A stretch of 64,000 bases of DNA from DUML01 sp050949905 (lineage in GTDB: Bacteria; Bacillota; Desulfitobacteriia; Desulfitobacteriales; Syntrophobotulaceae). Location: NCBI GenBank assembly GCA_050949905.1, contig JBMNGP010000013.1:62001-126000 (forward strand), written 5' to 3'. A program made the position numbers and the translations under genes. Positions 16,786 to 24,283 of the stretch are shown piece by piece (position 1 is the stretch's first letter; each line of letters opens with the position of its first letter). The notes beneath the pieces are model-generated. The model saw only the letters and a list, made by a program, of their open reading frames with translations. It had not been told where the DNA came from and made no database searches.

Positions 16786-17805
16786 TTGAACCAAACAAAA
16801 AATACAGTGATCTTAGGAATTGAAACAAGCTGTGATGAGACTTCGGCCGCTGTTTTGCTGAACGGCCGAGAGCTTAAGAGCCATATAATTTCTTCGCAGA
16901 TAGCCACTCATCAGAAATATGGCGGGGTAGTTCCGGAAGTTGCCTCCAGGGAACATATTCTCCATATCAGGGAAGTGGTGGAGCAGGCTTTAGCGAAAGC
17001 GGGGATTGGCTTTAGAGACCTATCGGCGATTGCGGTTACCTATGGACCGGGGCTGGTGGGCTCCCTCTTGGTAGGAGTTGCCGCTGCTAAGGCTATGGCT
17101 TATGCCGCTGAGGTACCTCTAATTGCGGTAAACCATTTGGAAGGACATGTCTATGCCAATTTTTTGGAACATGAGGATTTGGAATTTCCGCTGCTGGCCC
17201 TCTTAGCTTCAGGTGGGCATACTAATTTGCTTCTCTTTCAAGGACACCTTGATTACCAAGTTTTAGGCCGAACCAGAGATGATGCGGCCGGCGAAGCTTT
17301 TGACAAAGTTGCCCGGACACTAGGCTTAGGCTATCCCGGCGGGCCGTATATACAAAAGGCGGCTGCAACCGGTAATCCCAAAGCTTTTGCTTTTCCTAGG
17401 GCTATGTTGGAAGCGGGCAGCTTTGATTTTAGCTTTAGCGGATTGAAGTCGGCAGTGCTGAATACTCTTAACACTGCCAAGATGAAAGGAGAAACTTTAA
17501 ATACCAACGATTTGGCGGCTTCTTTTCAGGAAGCAGTAATAGATGTCCTGGTAAAAAAAGCGCTCTTGGCTTTGGAACATTATCCCAGCAAAACTTTTGC
17601 CCTGGCCGGGGGAGTTGCCGCCAACTCTCTCTTAAGAGAAACCTTGGCAGGGCAGCTTGCTCAGCGCAAGATACGTTTTGTTTATCCTTCACCTGTCTTT
17701 TGTACGGATAACGGTGCCATGATTGCCATGGCGGGACATTATCGATTTCTGGCAGGAAATTATGCATCCTGGAAACTGAATGCAGTTCCCGGCTTAAGCA
17801 TTTGA
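16786..17805 (+). CDS. tsaD: t6A threonylcarbamoyltransferase TsaD
   Basis: 339 residues from TTG 16786 (GGAGG 5' of it). Kae1/TsaD catalytic subunit: GIETSCDETSAAVL, SQIATHQKYGGVVPEVASREH, metal-binding NHLEGHVYANF (HxxxH), LLASGGHT, GEAFDKVARTLGLGYPGGP, FSFSGLKSAV, LAGGVAANSLLR and CTDNGAMIA. Transfers threonylcarbamoyl to A37 of tRNA. Last gene of the block. Confidence 0.96.
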   Translation: MNQTKNTVILGIETSCDETSAAVLLNGRELKSHIISSQIATHQKYGGVVPEVASREHILHIREVVEQALAKAGIGFRDLSAIAVTYGPGLVGSLLVGVAAAKAMAYAAEVPLIAVNHLEGHVYANFLEHEDLEFPLLALLASGGHTNLLLFQGHLDYQVLGRTRDDAAGEAFDKVARTLGLGYPGGPYIQKAAATGNPKAFAFPRAMLEAGSFDFSFSGLKSAVLNTLNTAKMKGETLNTNDLAASFQEAVIDVLVKKALLALEHYPSKTFALAGGVAANSLLRETLAGQLAQRKIRFVYPSPVFCTDNGAMIAMAGHYRFLAGNYASWKLNAVPGLSI

Positions 17806-18148
17806 GTAAGTTCGAAAAAAACCTCTCAAAGAATAATTTAGTTTTTTCTTAAGAGGAGAAGAATACTTCTCGACAAAAAAGTAATAATTTAAAATCTAAA
17901 ATTTAAACAAAACATGGTTGATAAGTCAGAGAAGTTATCCACAGGCTTTGTGGATAATGTGGATAACGCTAGGAATAAACCACTTTTTTATTTCAGGGTA
18001 TTGGGGATAAGCTGTTAATTTAGAAAAATAAAAAAAGTAACTAAAGAGAGTTTATTAAAGAAATTGTTGATTAATTATCGAAGCATAGTTGCAATATGTC
18101 GAATATGATAAAAAAATAAGGACTGGGATCCAGAGTACGGAGGTAATC
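17806..18148. other. AT-rich intergenic region holding DnaA boxes
   Basis: No gene found. A strongly AT-rich tract (17880-17915) precedes three DnaA boxes (listed apart). A weaker AAGCTGTTAATTTAG stretch and A-rich runs follow. GGAGG at 18138-18142 serves the next gene. Confidence 0.6.
17935..17966. promoter_or_regulatory. Cluster of three perfect DnaA boxes
   Basis: TTATCCACA at 17935-17943 and the reverse form TGTGGATAA at 17949-17957 and 17958-17966 all match the strict 9-mer DnaA consensus. No dnaA, dnaN or gidA is nearby and genes on both sides run on the plus strand, so this is more like a DnaA-titration or control locus than the main origin. Confidence 0.8.
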
Positions 18149-18724
18149 ATGCCAGGGAAAGCAGAAATCAGAGCGGAGGCCTTAAAGAACAGGAGGGCTT
18201 TAGCGGCTGTTGAGCGGCGGGAAAAGAGCAGCAGGATTTGGGAAAACATAATAACCTTGTCCCAGTTTCGAACTTCCCAGACTATTATGACTTATCTTCA
18301 TTACCGGGAGGAAGTTGAAACAAGCGGGATTGCCCAAGAAATCCTGCGGCAGGGGAAACGTCTGCTTGTCCCCCTCTGCAAGCAGGAGGAGACAGAATTA
18401 ATCGCTTGTGAAATTCGGGATCTCTCGCGGGATGTTTGTCCCGGATTGCTGGGCATTCCCGAACCCCGGCCGGAAGCTTTAAGGCCGGTACCTCCGCAGG
18501 AAATAGACCTGGTACTGGTACCGGGAGTCGCTTTTGATTACCAAGGTCACCGGATTGGCTATGGCAAAGGGTATTATGATCGGTTTTTGCCTAAGCTAAA
18601 ACCAGATGCCGGGGTGATCGGCTTAGCTTTTGCCTGCCAAGTGGTAGAGAAGATAGAACCCGCTGAACATGATTATCCGGTGTCTTGGCTTGTTACCGAA
18701 AAGGGCGTAATCAAATGCCGGTAA
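18149..18724 (+). CDS. 5-formyltetrahydrofolate cyclo-ligase
   Basis: 191 residues from ATG 18149, with GGAGG (18138-18142) 6 bases upstream; the longer frame from 18089 has no ribosome site. Converts 5-formyl-THF to 5,10-methenyl-THF using ATP. Family features: KAEIRAEALKNRRAL, YLHYREEVET, LGIPEPRPE and the strong C-terminal signature VPGVAFDYQGHRIGYGKGYYDRFL. Equivalent to YgfA/YqgN. Confidence 0.94.
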   Translation: MPGKAEIRAEALKNRRALAAVERREKSSRIWENIITLSQFRTSQTIMTYLHYREEVETSGIAQEILRQGKRLLVPLCKQEETELIACEIRDLSRDVCPGLLGIPEPRPEALRPVPPQEIDLVLVPGVAFDYQGHRIGYGKGYYDRFLPKLKPDAGVIGLAFACQVVEKIEPAEHDYPVSWLVTEKGVIKCR

Positions 18725-18792
18725 AAGCTTCTTACAACAGGTCCAGCTACATATTTCATTTAGAACTACCAGGATGTTTCTTGAAGAAGAGG

Positions 18793-18948
18793 AAAATTTT
18801 TTTGCATTACTTAGCGAACCGTTAAAGCAGAGAAGCGTCGTGAGCGCAGCCGATACAGCGTTAAACTGCACCGTGGTTCAGATAAAGAAATTCAAAGGGG
18901 CCATTGCTTAGCAATTTTTTTTGGTTTTGCAATGGCCCCTTTTTTTAT
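18793..18948 (+). repeat. Duplicated 104-bp element, copy A, with terminator
   Basis: 18804-18907 matches the reverse complement of 47125-47228 with only four mismatches by my count and no gaps. A hairpin with T-run follows (18897-18948). One frame is open: ATG 18774 to TAG 18911 codes 45 residues (MFLEEEENFF..., ...VQIKKFKGAIA), and copy B keeps the same frame open, but without ATG. Two of the four differences are silent in that frame. Either a small RNA gene with intrinsic terminator or a repeat that carries a peptide end; I recognise neither. GAACC/GGTTC and GCAG/CTGC stems can be drawn inside. Confidence 0.6.
18897..18948 (+). terminator. Strong intrinsic terminator at end of copy A
   Basis: GGGGCCATTGC (18897-18907) pairs with GCAATGGCCCC (18929-18939), followed by a T-run. 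In copy B the second base pair of this stem is A-T instead of G-C on both arms, a compensated change. Confidence 0.85.
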
Positions 18949-19054
18949 TTAAACCAGCTTGCTGCAACCCGTGGAGAAGTAGCTTGTCACTCCTTGTCCA
19001 AGCCTTTCATATACTGGTACTGAGCTTAAATAATGCGAGAAGTGAGGAATAGCT

Positions 19055-19882
19055 ATGAAGGCAATAGGATTTGTAGATTACGAGAATATTTGGGAGGGCC
19101 TTCATGACTCTGGTTGCCGACTCTCACCCGAAGAATTCATCGAGCTTTTGGAGGACTATGCCGAGACGATCGAGGTTGATCTCAGTGCTGTTTATCTCTA
19201 TGCCAACTTTGACAAGGAAGAATTTTGGCGAACCCAAACAGCATTTGAGAAAAAGAATATTTTTACTCGGCACGTTTATGGAAAAAACAATTATGTTAAT
19301 ACCGATTTGCGGCAAAACGCAGCGGATACCGAACTGATGCTCGAAGTCCAGGAAATACTTTTAACCAGGAAAGAAGCAGCGGATATTTATTTGCTTTTTA
19401 CCGGCGATGGTGATTTCCTGCCTTTAATCCGCCGCATTAAAGCTTGGGGCAAAGAGGTCAGAGTAATAGGTGTCAAAAATAAAATCCACCATTTGTTACA
19501 TCCTTATTGTGAAACTTTTAATGTTTTCGGTGACCTTTTAAAAAGGGATGCACCCAAATATAAACCCGAAGAGGATTTAGCTCAAGGCTTGGAGCTTATC
19601 GCCAAGCTGCAGTTAAAACTTCCTTATGTGGCTTCAACCAAGGTGCGCAGCACCATCAGCAGGGAACTCGGGCGTACGATGTCGGAAGTAAAAGAATTTA
19701 TCCAATATCTTTTGGCTGAGAATTATTTGTTGGAACGAGAATACCATGACCCGAATCTCATCATTAAAAAAACAAAAATTTATATCTTAAACTTAGCTAA
19801 TCCGGACTTAACCCCAATTCTTGCCGATTATATGGATCAACTTGCGTTCCGGATTGCCAGATTAACTCCTGAGATCCAGTAA
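19055..19882 (+). CDS. NYN-domain (PIN-like) putative ribonuclease, LabA/DUF88 type
   Basis: 275 residues. N-terminal NYN domain: AIGFVDYENIW (first Asp), YLYANFD, NAADTELMLEVQEIL (DxxL), and LLFTGDGDFLPLIRRIKAWGKEVRVIGV (GDGDF acidic site). These give the set of acidic residues used for metal-dependent RNA cleavage in PIN-like folds. The C-terminal ~110 residues (KLPYVASTKVRSTISRELGRTMSEVKEFIQYLLAENYLLERE) look like a winged helix/OST-HTH type nucleic-acid binding part. ATG 19055 has GAAGTGAGGAAT upstream. Target RNA unknown. Confidence 0.82.
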   Translation: MKAIGFVDYENIWEGLHDSGCRLSPEEFIELLEDYAETIEVDLSAVYLYANFDKEEFWRTQTAFEKKNIFTRHVYGKNNYVNTDLRQNAADTELMLEVQEILLTRKEAADIYLLFTGDGDFLPLIRRIKAWGKEVRVIGVKNKIHHLLHPYCETFNVFGDLLKRDAPKYKPEEDLAQGLELIAKLQLKLPYVASTKVRSTISRELGRTMSEVKEFIQYLLAENYLLEREYHDPNLIIKKTKIYILNLANPDLTPILADYMDQLAFRIARLTPEIQ

Positions 19883-19903
19883 GATAGGCTTCGGCTATCC
19901 CAA

Positions 19904-19935
19904 GGGATAGCTTGTCGCTATCTATCCCCTTTTTT
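19904..19935 (+). terminator. Intrinsic terminator after NYN gene
   Basis: GGGATA (19904-19909) with TATCCC (19923-19928) and an inner GC-containing loop, then CTTTTTT. A smaller GATAG/CTATC hairpin lies just before. Confidence 0.7.
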
Positions 19936-19968
19936 CCTAAATTATATTAAAAAGAAAGGGATAAAAAG

Positions 19969-21270
19969 ATGAAGGATAAACGTGAAAAATTGTTTTCCTT
20001 ACCCGGGGTAGTTGGTTATGGATATGGTAAAAAAATTACTCAAGGACGTCCTACTGAGGTTGAAGCTTTGGTTGTTTTTGTCGAAAAGAAGCTACCTCCG
20101 GCAGAACTCAAGGATGAAGAATTTATTCCCTATGCCATAAATGATACGCCAACAGATGTCATCGAAATTGGCAAAGTAATAGCACTTAATCAAATCGAGA
20201 AAAAGGCAGTGAATCTCAAGGAGTGTGAAGTGCTCTACCGTCTCTTGTTGGAATGTCTGGGCAAAGGGGCGGCCAAACCTGAAAAGTTAGATAGCCTTCA
20301 GGAAATTGCCAATGTCGTAAAAGATGATTTGGATAAACTTTTCATGCTGAAGAGGGCCTTTGCGAAAATCAACTTAGCTGATTATAAAAGCGCAGTAGGA
20401 TCCCTGACACCAATTCAAGATTTGTTAGGCAACCTGAATAAAGACCTCAATAAAATTGTTCTGCTCACTAATACCCTTTCTGATATTAATCTTCGGGTTT
20501 ACAAAAATGCACTTAAATCCTTAGGCATTGGCAGCGCGGAATCTAACCTGGCGGATAAAATTCAAGAAAAAGTTGAGTTTTTCAAAAAGCTTATTAACCT
20601 TTTTACCAAGCCTCAAGTGGACCGGACATCCTTGGTTCGGCCAGCTCCGCCCGGAGTAAGCATAAGCCATTATCAGGGCTCGGCGGGAACATTAGGTGCT
20701 GTAGTCTATGATCGAAAAAATAATTCGCCATTAATACTTTCCAATAATCATGTGTTGGCTAATACTTCTCTGGTCGGCAGACCGCAAGCTAAAGAAAATG
20801 ATGCCATAGTCCAGCCAGGAAATTCTGACGGCAAGAATGAGGTTATTGGGAAACTGGTAAAATTCGTTCCTTTAAATCCCTACCCTAAGTCTAACGTAGT
20901 CGATTGTGCTGTGGCTAAGCCGCTTAACAACCGGGCAATCACTCCGGAAATCCTGGAAATCGGCCTAGTAAAGGGAATTAGTGACCCTATAATTGGGCAG
21001 AAGATAAAAAAGTCAGGACGCACAACCGGCCTTACGGTGGGAGAAGTTCGCGCAGTTGACGCTAAGATCAAAGTTAATTATGGGGAAGGAGTCACCCTAC
21101 TATTTGCTAACCAAATTGTAGCTACAGCTATGTCGAAAGCAGGAGACAGCGGATCTTTAGTGCTGGATGAGAATAATAAAGCAGTAGGTTTGTTGTTTGC
21201 AGGGTCTAATTTAAGTACAATCATTAACCCCATTGAACCTGTTTTAGATAGTCTAGGAGTGCAATTTTAA
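19969..21270 (+). CDS. Trypsin-fold serine protease with helical N-terminal insert
   Basis: 433 residues, no signal peptide. Protease part from about residue 220: LSNNHVLAN (catalytic His), VDCAVAKPL (catalytic Asp) and AGDSGSLVLDENNKAVGLLFAG (catalytic Ser, GDSG). RTTGLTVGEV precedes the Ser loop as in bacterial proteins annotated as trypsin-like/Nal1-like. N-terminal ~45 residues (VVGYGYGKKITQGRPTEVEALVVFVEKKLP) are also common in this group. Between them sits a ~130-residue helical stretch, residues ~85-210, with two similar blocks (LFMLKRAFAKINLADYKSAV and IVLLTNTLSDINLRVYKNAL), an internal duplication. Likely cytoplasmic or released by a non-Sec route; substrate unknown. AAGAAAGGG upstream of ATG. 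Confidence 0.8.
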   Translation: MKDKREKLFSLPGVVGYGYGKKITQGRPTEVEALVVFVEKKLPPAELKDEEFIPYAINDTPTDVIEIGKVIALNQIEKKAVNLKECEVLYRLLLECLGKGAAKPEKLDSLQEIANVVKDDLDKLFMLKRAFAKINLADYKSAVGSLTPIQDLLGNLNKDLNKIVLLTNTLSDINLRVYKNALKSLGIGSAESNLADKIQEKVEFFKKLINLFTKPQVDRTSLVRPAPPGVSISHYQGSAGTLGAVVYDRKNNSPLILSNNHVLANTSLVGRPQAKENDAIVQPGNSDGKNEVIGKLVKFVPLNPYPKSNVVDCAVAKPLNNRAITPEILEIGLVKGISDPIIGQKIKKSGRTTGLTVGEVRAVDAKIKVNYGEGVTLLFANQIVATAMSKAGDSGSLVLDENNKAVGLLFAGSNLSTIINPIEPVLDSLGVQF

Positions 21271-21345
21271 GCTCGAATAAATAATAAGTACTGTAAAAGC
21301 TCAGTCCCAAAGGTGGTGAAAGTACTAAGTTCAAACAAGCAGGAA

Positions 21346-21380
21346 GAAGATCCGGTTCTGACCGCGCAAACCGGATCTTC
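21346..21380. repeat. Perfect 12-bp inverted repeat
   Basis: GAAGATCCGGTT (21346-21357) and AACCGGATCTTC (21369-21380), loop of 11. No T-run on the plus strand, so not a standard terminator; it may still end the protease transcript or be a binding site. Confidence 0.6.
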
Positions 21381-21401
21381 ATCAATTATCCTGATTCCTC
21401 C

Positions 21402-21439
21402 AAAAAAAGGACACCGTTGGTAAACGATGTCCGGTGTCC
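21402..21439 (-). terminator. Minus-strand terminator of the small membrane gene
   Basis: On the minus strand GGACATCGTT pairs with AACGGTGTCC (one G-U pair), followed by TTTTTTT. A second pairing, GGACACCG with CGGTGTCC (21432-21439 with 21409-21416), uses the same 3' arm, so two exclusive folds are possible. Confidence 0.75.
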
Positions 21440-21467
21440 GGAAAGGATGGTTAAAAGTCTGAACGCC

Positions 21468-21683
21468 TTAGAGTAAAATTAATAACCCAATAATTATTAG
21501 CAGTAACAGGATGATCAGAATAACTGGAATTACTGGGAAGATGTTAATGAGAAAGAATAATCCTACACCCAACAGGACGATAGCTAAAATCAGCCAGGGG
21601 AGAAATCTTACTAACGAAAAAGGGCTGCGTACTGGCGTGATTGCTCTGGAACAAAGTCCACCTCGACTAAATAGTAATGACAT
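21468..21683 (-). CDS. Small two-segment membrane protein
   Basis: 71 residues. A charged N-terminal third (about 27 residues) is followed by two hydrophobic segments rich in Leu/Ile/Val (FLPWLILAIVLLGVGLFFLI and VIPVILIILLLLIIIGLLIL). AGGAGG 8 bases before ATG 21683 makes it a real gene. Own terminator downstream. Function unknown; similar short proteins occur alone in Firmicutes. Confidence 0.7.
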   Translation of the reverse strand: MSLLFSRGGLCSRAITPVRSPFSLVRFLPWLILAIVLLGVGLFFLINIFPVIPVILIILLLLIIIGLLILL

Positions 21684-21916
21684 TGCTGGTTCCTCCTTAT
21701 TAGATTAAGATAGGTCAGAAAGGATTGACCTTTTATAAGAAAGAGGAACTTATATACTGCTGTTTTAAAGGGCTATAGGACTTTCTGCTATATAATATGC
21801 GGCTTGTCATTATATGTTAATTACCGGTGTCAAAAATAAACAAGCCAAATTACTGAAAATAGCCAAAGATGATTGACAAAGGACTATCCCTTACAATATA
21901 TTTAAAAGGAAGATGT

Positions 21917-21929
21917 TTTGAAATTCAAA
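21917..21929. promoter_or_regulatory. Palindrome before the MarR gene, candidate operator
   Basis: TTTGAA-A-TTCAAA is a perfect 6+1+6 palindrome 20 bases before the likely start of the MarR gene. It resembles the FabT-type AGTTTGA...TCAAATT box, so self-control is plausible. Confidence 0.5.
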
Positions 21930-21949
21930 GTTTTATCGAAGTGGTGAGA

Positions 21950-22411
21950 ATGGAAAAATTATATGGAACTCTTAATGAGTTGTTGGTAAAATTATTTAAC
22001 GATATTTTGCAAATTGAAGAACATTCCCTGAAAAACGAGAAATTCAATGACCTTTCTATTACTGAAATTCATGTTATTGAAGCCATTGGTTTGAATCAAG
22101 AGCGCAATATGTCGTCTGTGGCTCGTGATCTGGATATCACAATCGGGACGTTAACTATTGCCATTAATAATCTTCTGCGCAAAGGTTACGTTAACCGTAC
22201 CCGCAGTGAAGAAGACCGCCGAATTGTTCTAATTTCTTTAACACCTAAGGGCAAAGAAGCCTATCAGCATCATCTCCGCTTTCACGACGAAATGATCAGA
22301 ACGACCATTTCCAGGCTTTCCCAGGAAGAAATGAAAGTACTTATTTCGGCTTTAGAAAACATTAATGGTTACTTTAAAGAAAAATATAACGTGAAAAGGA
22401 AGCATAAATAA
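21950..22411 (+). CDS. MarR-family transcriptional regulator (FabT-like)
   Basis: 153 residues from ATG 21950; GTGGTGAG just upstream acts as ribosome site, and frame extension to 21869 is unlikely. Winged-helix MarR fold: LSITEIHVIEAIG, MSSVARDLDITIGTLTIAINNLLRKGYVNRTRSEEDRRIVLISLTPKGKEAY. This wording is close to FabT regulators of fatty acid genes; no fab genes are present here, but the next gene is a fatty-acid-binding DegV protein, and a TTTGAA-type palindrome sits before the start. The assignment as FabT is inference. Confidence 0.78.
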   Translation: MEKLYGTLNELLVKLFNDILQIEEHSLKNEKFNDLSITEIHVIEAIGLNQERNMSSVARDLDITIGTLTIAINNLLRKGYVNRTRSEEDRRIVLISLTPKGKEAYQHHLRFHDEMIRTTISRLSQEEMKVLISALENINGYFKEKYNVKRKHK

Positions 22412-22671
22412 CTGAGCTTAGAGCATCGGACATTAGAAGTTAAAAGGTGACTTACGCTCATATGCCTTGAATATCAAAATAATTGAAAGTCAAATAAATA
22501 GATAATAAAAAAATAGGAAGAAAAATCGCTGTCCCAAATAAAATAGCTTTAATTAAACAAATTATCATTAATAAATATTACGAAGAAACCAAGCAAGACT
22601 AAGAAGATGAGGGAATACCCAATTAATTCAAAGTAAAGAGAAGGATTTAATTTTAAATATAGGAGGAAAAA
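22412..22671 (+). other. AT-rich spacer before degV
   Basis: No gene seen. An ATTTAATTTTAAAT near-palindrome lies just before the AGGAGG of degV (22662-22667); no other structure is clear. Confidence 0.3.
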
Positions 22672-23508
22672 ATGGCTATTAAAATTGTTACGGACAGCAC
22701 CTGTGATTTGCCCCACAAGCTGGTTGAAGAATTAGAAGTAAACATTGTACCTTTAAAGGTTCTTTTTGGCGAGGAAGTGTACCGCGATGGCATAGATTTG
22801 TCTGTATGGGAATTTTACGAGAAAATGTCCCAACATAAACAGCTTCCCACCACCGCCCAGGTTAATCCGGGCGAATTCACTGAAGAATTCACCAAACATC
22901 TAGCTCAGGGTGATGAGATAATTGGCATATTTATTTCCGCTAAATTAAGCGGAACATACAGTTCAGCAGTAATGGCCAAAGAATCCCTTGCTCAAGGCAG
23001 TATCCACCTGGTGGATTCTAAATCAGCCGCTTTCGGGCTAGGGATGCTTGTCATTCAAGCTGCCCGGATGGTGAAAGAAGGCAAGAGTGCTCAGGAAATT
23101 GTGCATTGGCTGGAAATTGCTAAAGAAAAAATAGTATTCTATGGCATAATCAATAATCTGGAAAACTTGAAAAAAGGCGGCAGGCTGTCCTCAACCGGGG
23201 CTTTAGCCGGCAATCTCCTTGGGATTAAGCCTATAATTACCCTTAAAGACGGTGCTGTTAGCGTGGCCGGTAAAGCCAGAGGCCTGAAAAAAGCTTTTGC
23301 CTGGGTTTTAGAAGATGCTAAAAACAGAACAGATTTAAACGGTAAAATGATTTGTCTAGCTCATGCTGCCGCTCCGGCAGAGCTTGCTGAATTTAAGCAG
23401 CTGATTCTGAAAGAATGCAATCCTAGGGAAATAATAGAATTCGAAATTGGTTCCGTTATTGGAACCCATACCGGAGCAGGTTGCGTCGGACTCTGCTGCC
23501 TGGAATAA
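22672..23508 (+). CDS. DegV-family fatty acid-binding protein (FakB-like)
   Basis: 278 residues, full DegV length. Motifs: KIVTDSTCDLP, VPLKVLFG, TTAQVNPGEF, ISAKLSGTYSSA, NLENLKKGGRLS, and IGTHTGAGCVGLC at the end. DegV/FakB proteins hold a fatty acid and present it to the kinase FakA, the first step in using exogenous fatty acids; FakA is not in the window. AGGAGG 5' of ATG 22672. Confidence 0.92.
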   Translation: MAIKIVTDSTCDLPHKLVEELEVNIVPLKVLFGEEVYRDGIDLSVWEFYEKMSQHKQLPTTAQVNPGEFTEEFTKHLAQGDEIIGIFISAKLSGTYSSAVMAKESLAQGSIHLVDSKSAAFGLGMLVIQAARMVKEGKSAQEIVHWLEIAKEKIVFYGIINNLENLKKGGRLSSTGALAGNLLGIKPIITLKDGAVSVAGKARGLKKAFAWVLEDAKNRTDLNGKMICLAHAAAPAELAEFKQLILKECNPREIIEFEIGSVIGTHTGAGCVGLCCLE

Positions 23509-23534
23509 GTTCCTAAAATATAAACTATAAAACA

Positions 23535-23576
23535 AGTCCCGTCTAGCTTCCGAGTAAGCCAGGCGGGGCTATTTTT
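23535..23576 (+). terminator. Intrinsic terminator after degV
   Basis: AGTCCCG...GCTT pairs with AAGC...CGGGGCT, followed by ATTTTT. Confidence 0.75.
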
Positions 23577-23584
23577 CCTTGAGG

Positions 23585-23896
23585 TTACTTAAATTTAACC
23601 GCAGTTCCATAAACTAAAACTTCGGCTGCTCCCTGCATGACGGTAGCCGAGGTATATCTGATATTAATGACCGCATCGGCGCCAAGTTTTTCGGCTTCTT
23701 CTACCATTCGCTTCGTTGCCAGAGCCCGGGATTCATTCATCATTTCGGTATAAGAGGTAAGTTCCCCGCCAACCATATGTTTTAACATACTGGTGATATC
23801 TTTGCCCAGATGTTTGGCGCGGATGCTGCCCCCTTTAACCAGCCCCAAAACTTCCAGCTCTTTACCTGGAATATAATTAATATTTGCTAAGATCAT
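23585..23896 (-). CDS. YbjQ/UPF0145 family protein
   Basis: 103 residues from ATG 23896 with AAGGAGG 10 bases upstream; the longer frame to 23953 lies in the upstream gene. Matches the YbjQ (DUF74) family: VLGLVKGGSIRAKHLGKDI, KHMVGGELTSYTEMMNESRALATKRMVEEAEKLGADAVINIRY, the last part being the best conserved. It forms pentamers in known structures; sometimes called heavy-metal binding, without firm proof. Its 5' end overlaps the small membrane gene by 20 bases. Confidence 0.88.
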   Translation of the reverse strand: MILANINYIPGKELEVLGLVKGGSIRAKHLGKDITSMLKHMVGGELTSYTEMMNESRALATKRMVEEAEKLGADAVINIRYTSATVMQGAAEVLVYGTAVKFK

Positions 23897-24110
23897 CTTT
23901 GTCTTCCTCCTTAATTTCTTTAAGACGCTGGAACAGGATATAAACCATGGCAATCATGATGCCCAGAATAATGATAATCAACAGGATCAAGAAAGCGCCA
24001 AATGGTGTGGTCAGACCTTCCCCCATGGTCATAACCATGAGCGAAAGGTAAAACAACAGAAATAAGAGGACAATAATTGTGACTATAATCGGAGCAATTA
24101 TTTTTCTTAT
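23877..24110 (-). CDS. Small two-TM protein, non-standard ATA start
   Basis: 77 residues read in a frame without ATG near its front: starts (ATA) RKIIAPIIVTIIVLLFLLFY, then FGAFLILLIIIILGIMIAMV and a charged tail FQRLKEIKEEDKDDLSKY. Two clear membrane segments and an acidic cytoplasmic tail. A ribosome site, GAGGTGAG, lies 5 bases before ATA 24110, where relatives would be expected to have ATG. The stop overlaps the YbjQ start, indicating coupled translation. Another frame here (to 24120) is not protein-like. Start codon identity is the weak point. Confidence 0.65.
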   Translation of the reverse strand: MRKIIAPIIVTIIVLLFLLFYLSLMVMTMGEGLTTPFGAFLILLIIIILGIMIAMVYILFQRLKEIKEEDKDDLSKY

Positions 24111-24283
24111 TTTTGCTCACCTCACTTCTATTCTATGCTATTTTATTTTATTACAGTCATGATTAGACGGGCAACAGATATTTAGATATTATTTGCCAAT
24201 AGTAGTAAGAATTTAGTACAATAAAAAAAATATTATTCATCAACAGAGCCGATTTTGCCAGCAGAAAAAGAGGAGGTCTTGAG

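Noticed and set aside
17935..17966. Calling the DnaA-box cluster the chromosomal oriC
   Set aside because: No dnaA/dnaN nearby and no divergence of gene direction; kept only as a DnaA-box cluster.
18793..18948. 6S RNA next to the folate cyclo-ligase gene (as in ssrS-ygfA of proteobacteria)
   Set aside because: No long 5'-3' closing stem or central bubble of 6S RNA, order reversed, and a second copy lies elsewhere.
23920..24120. 66-codon frame MSKNKKNNCSDYS...
   Set aside because: Out-of-frame shadow; the neighbouring frame gives a clear two-TM protein that ends at the YbjQ start.
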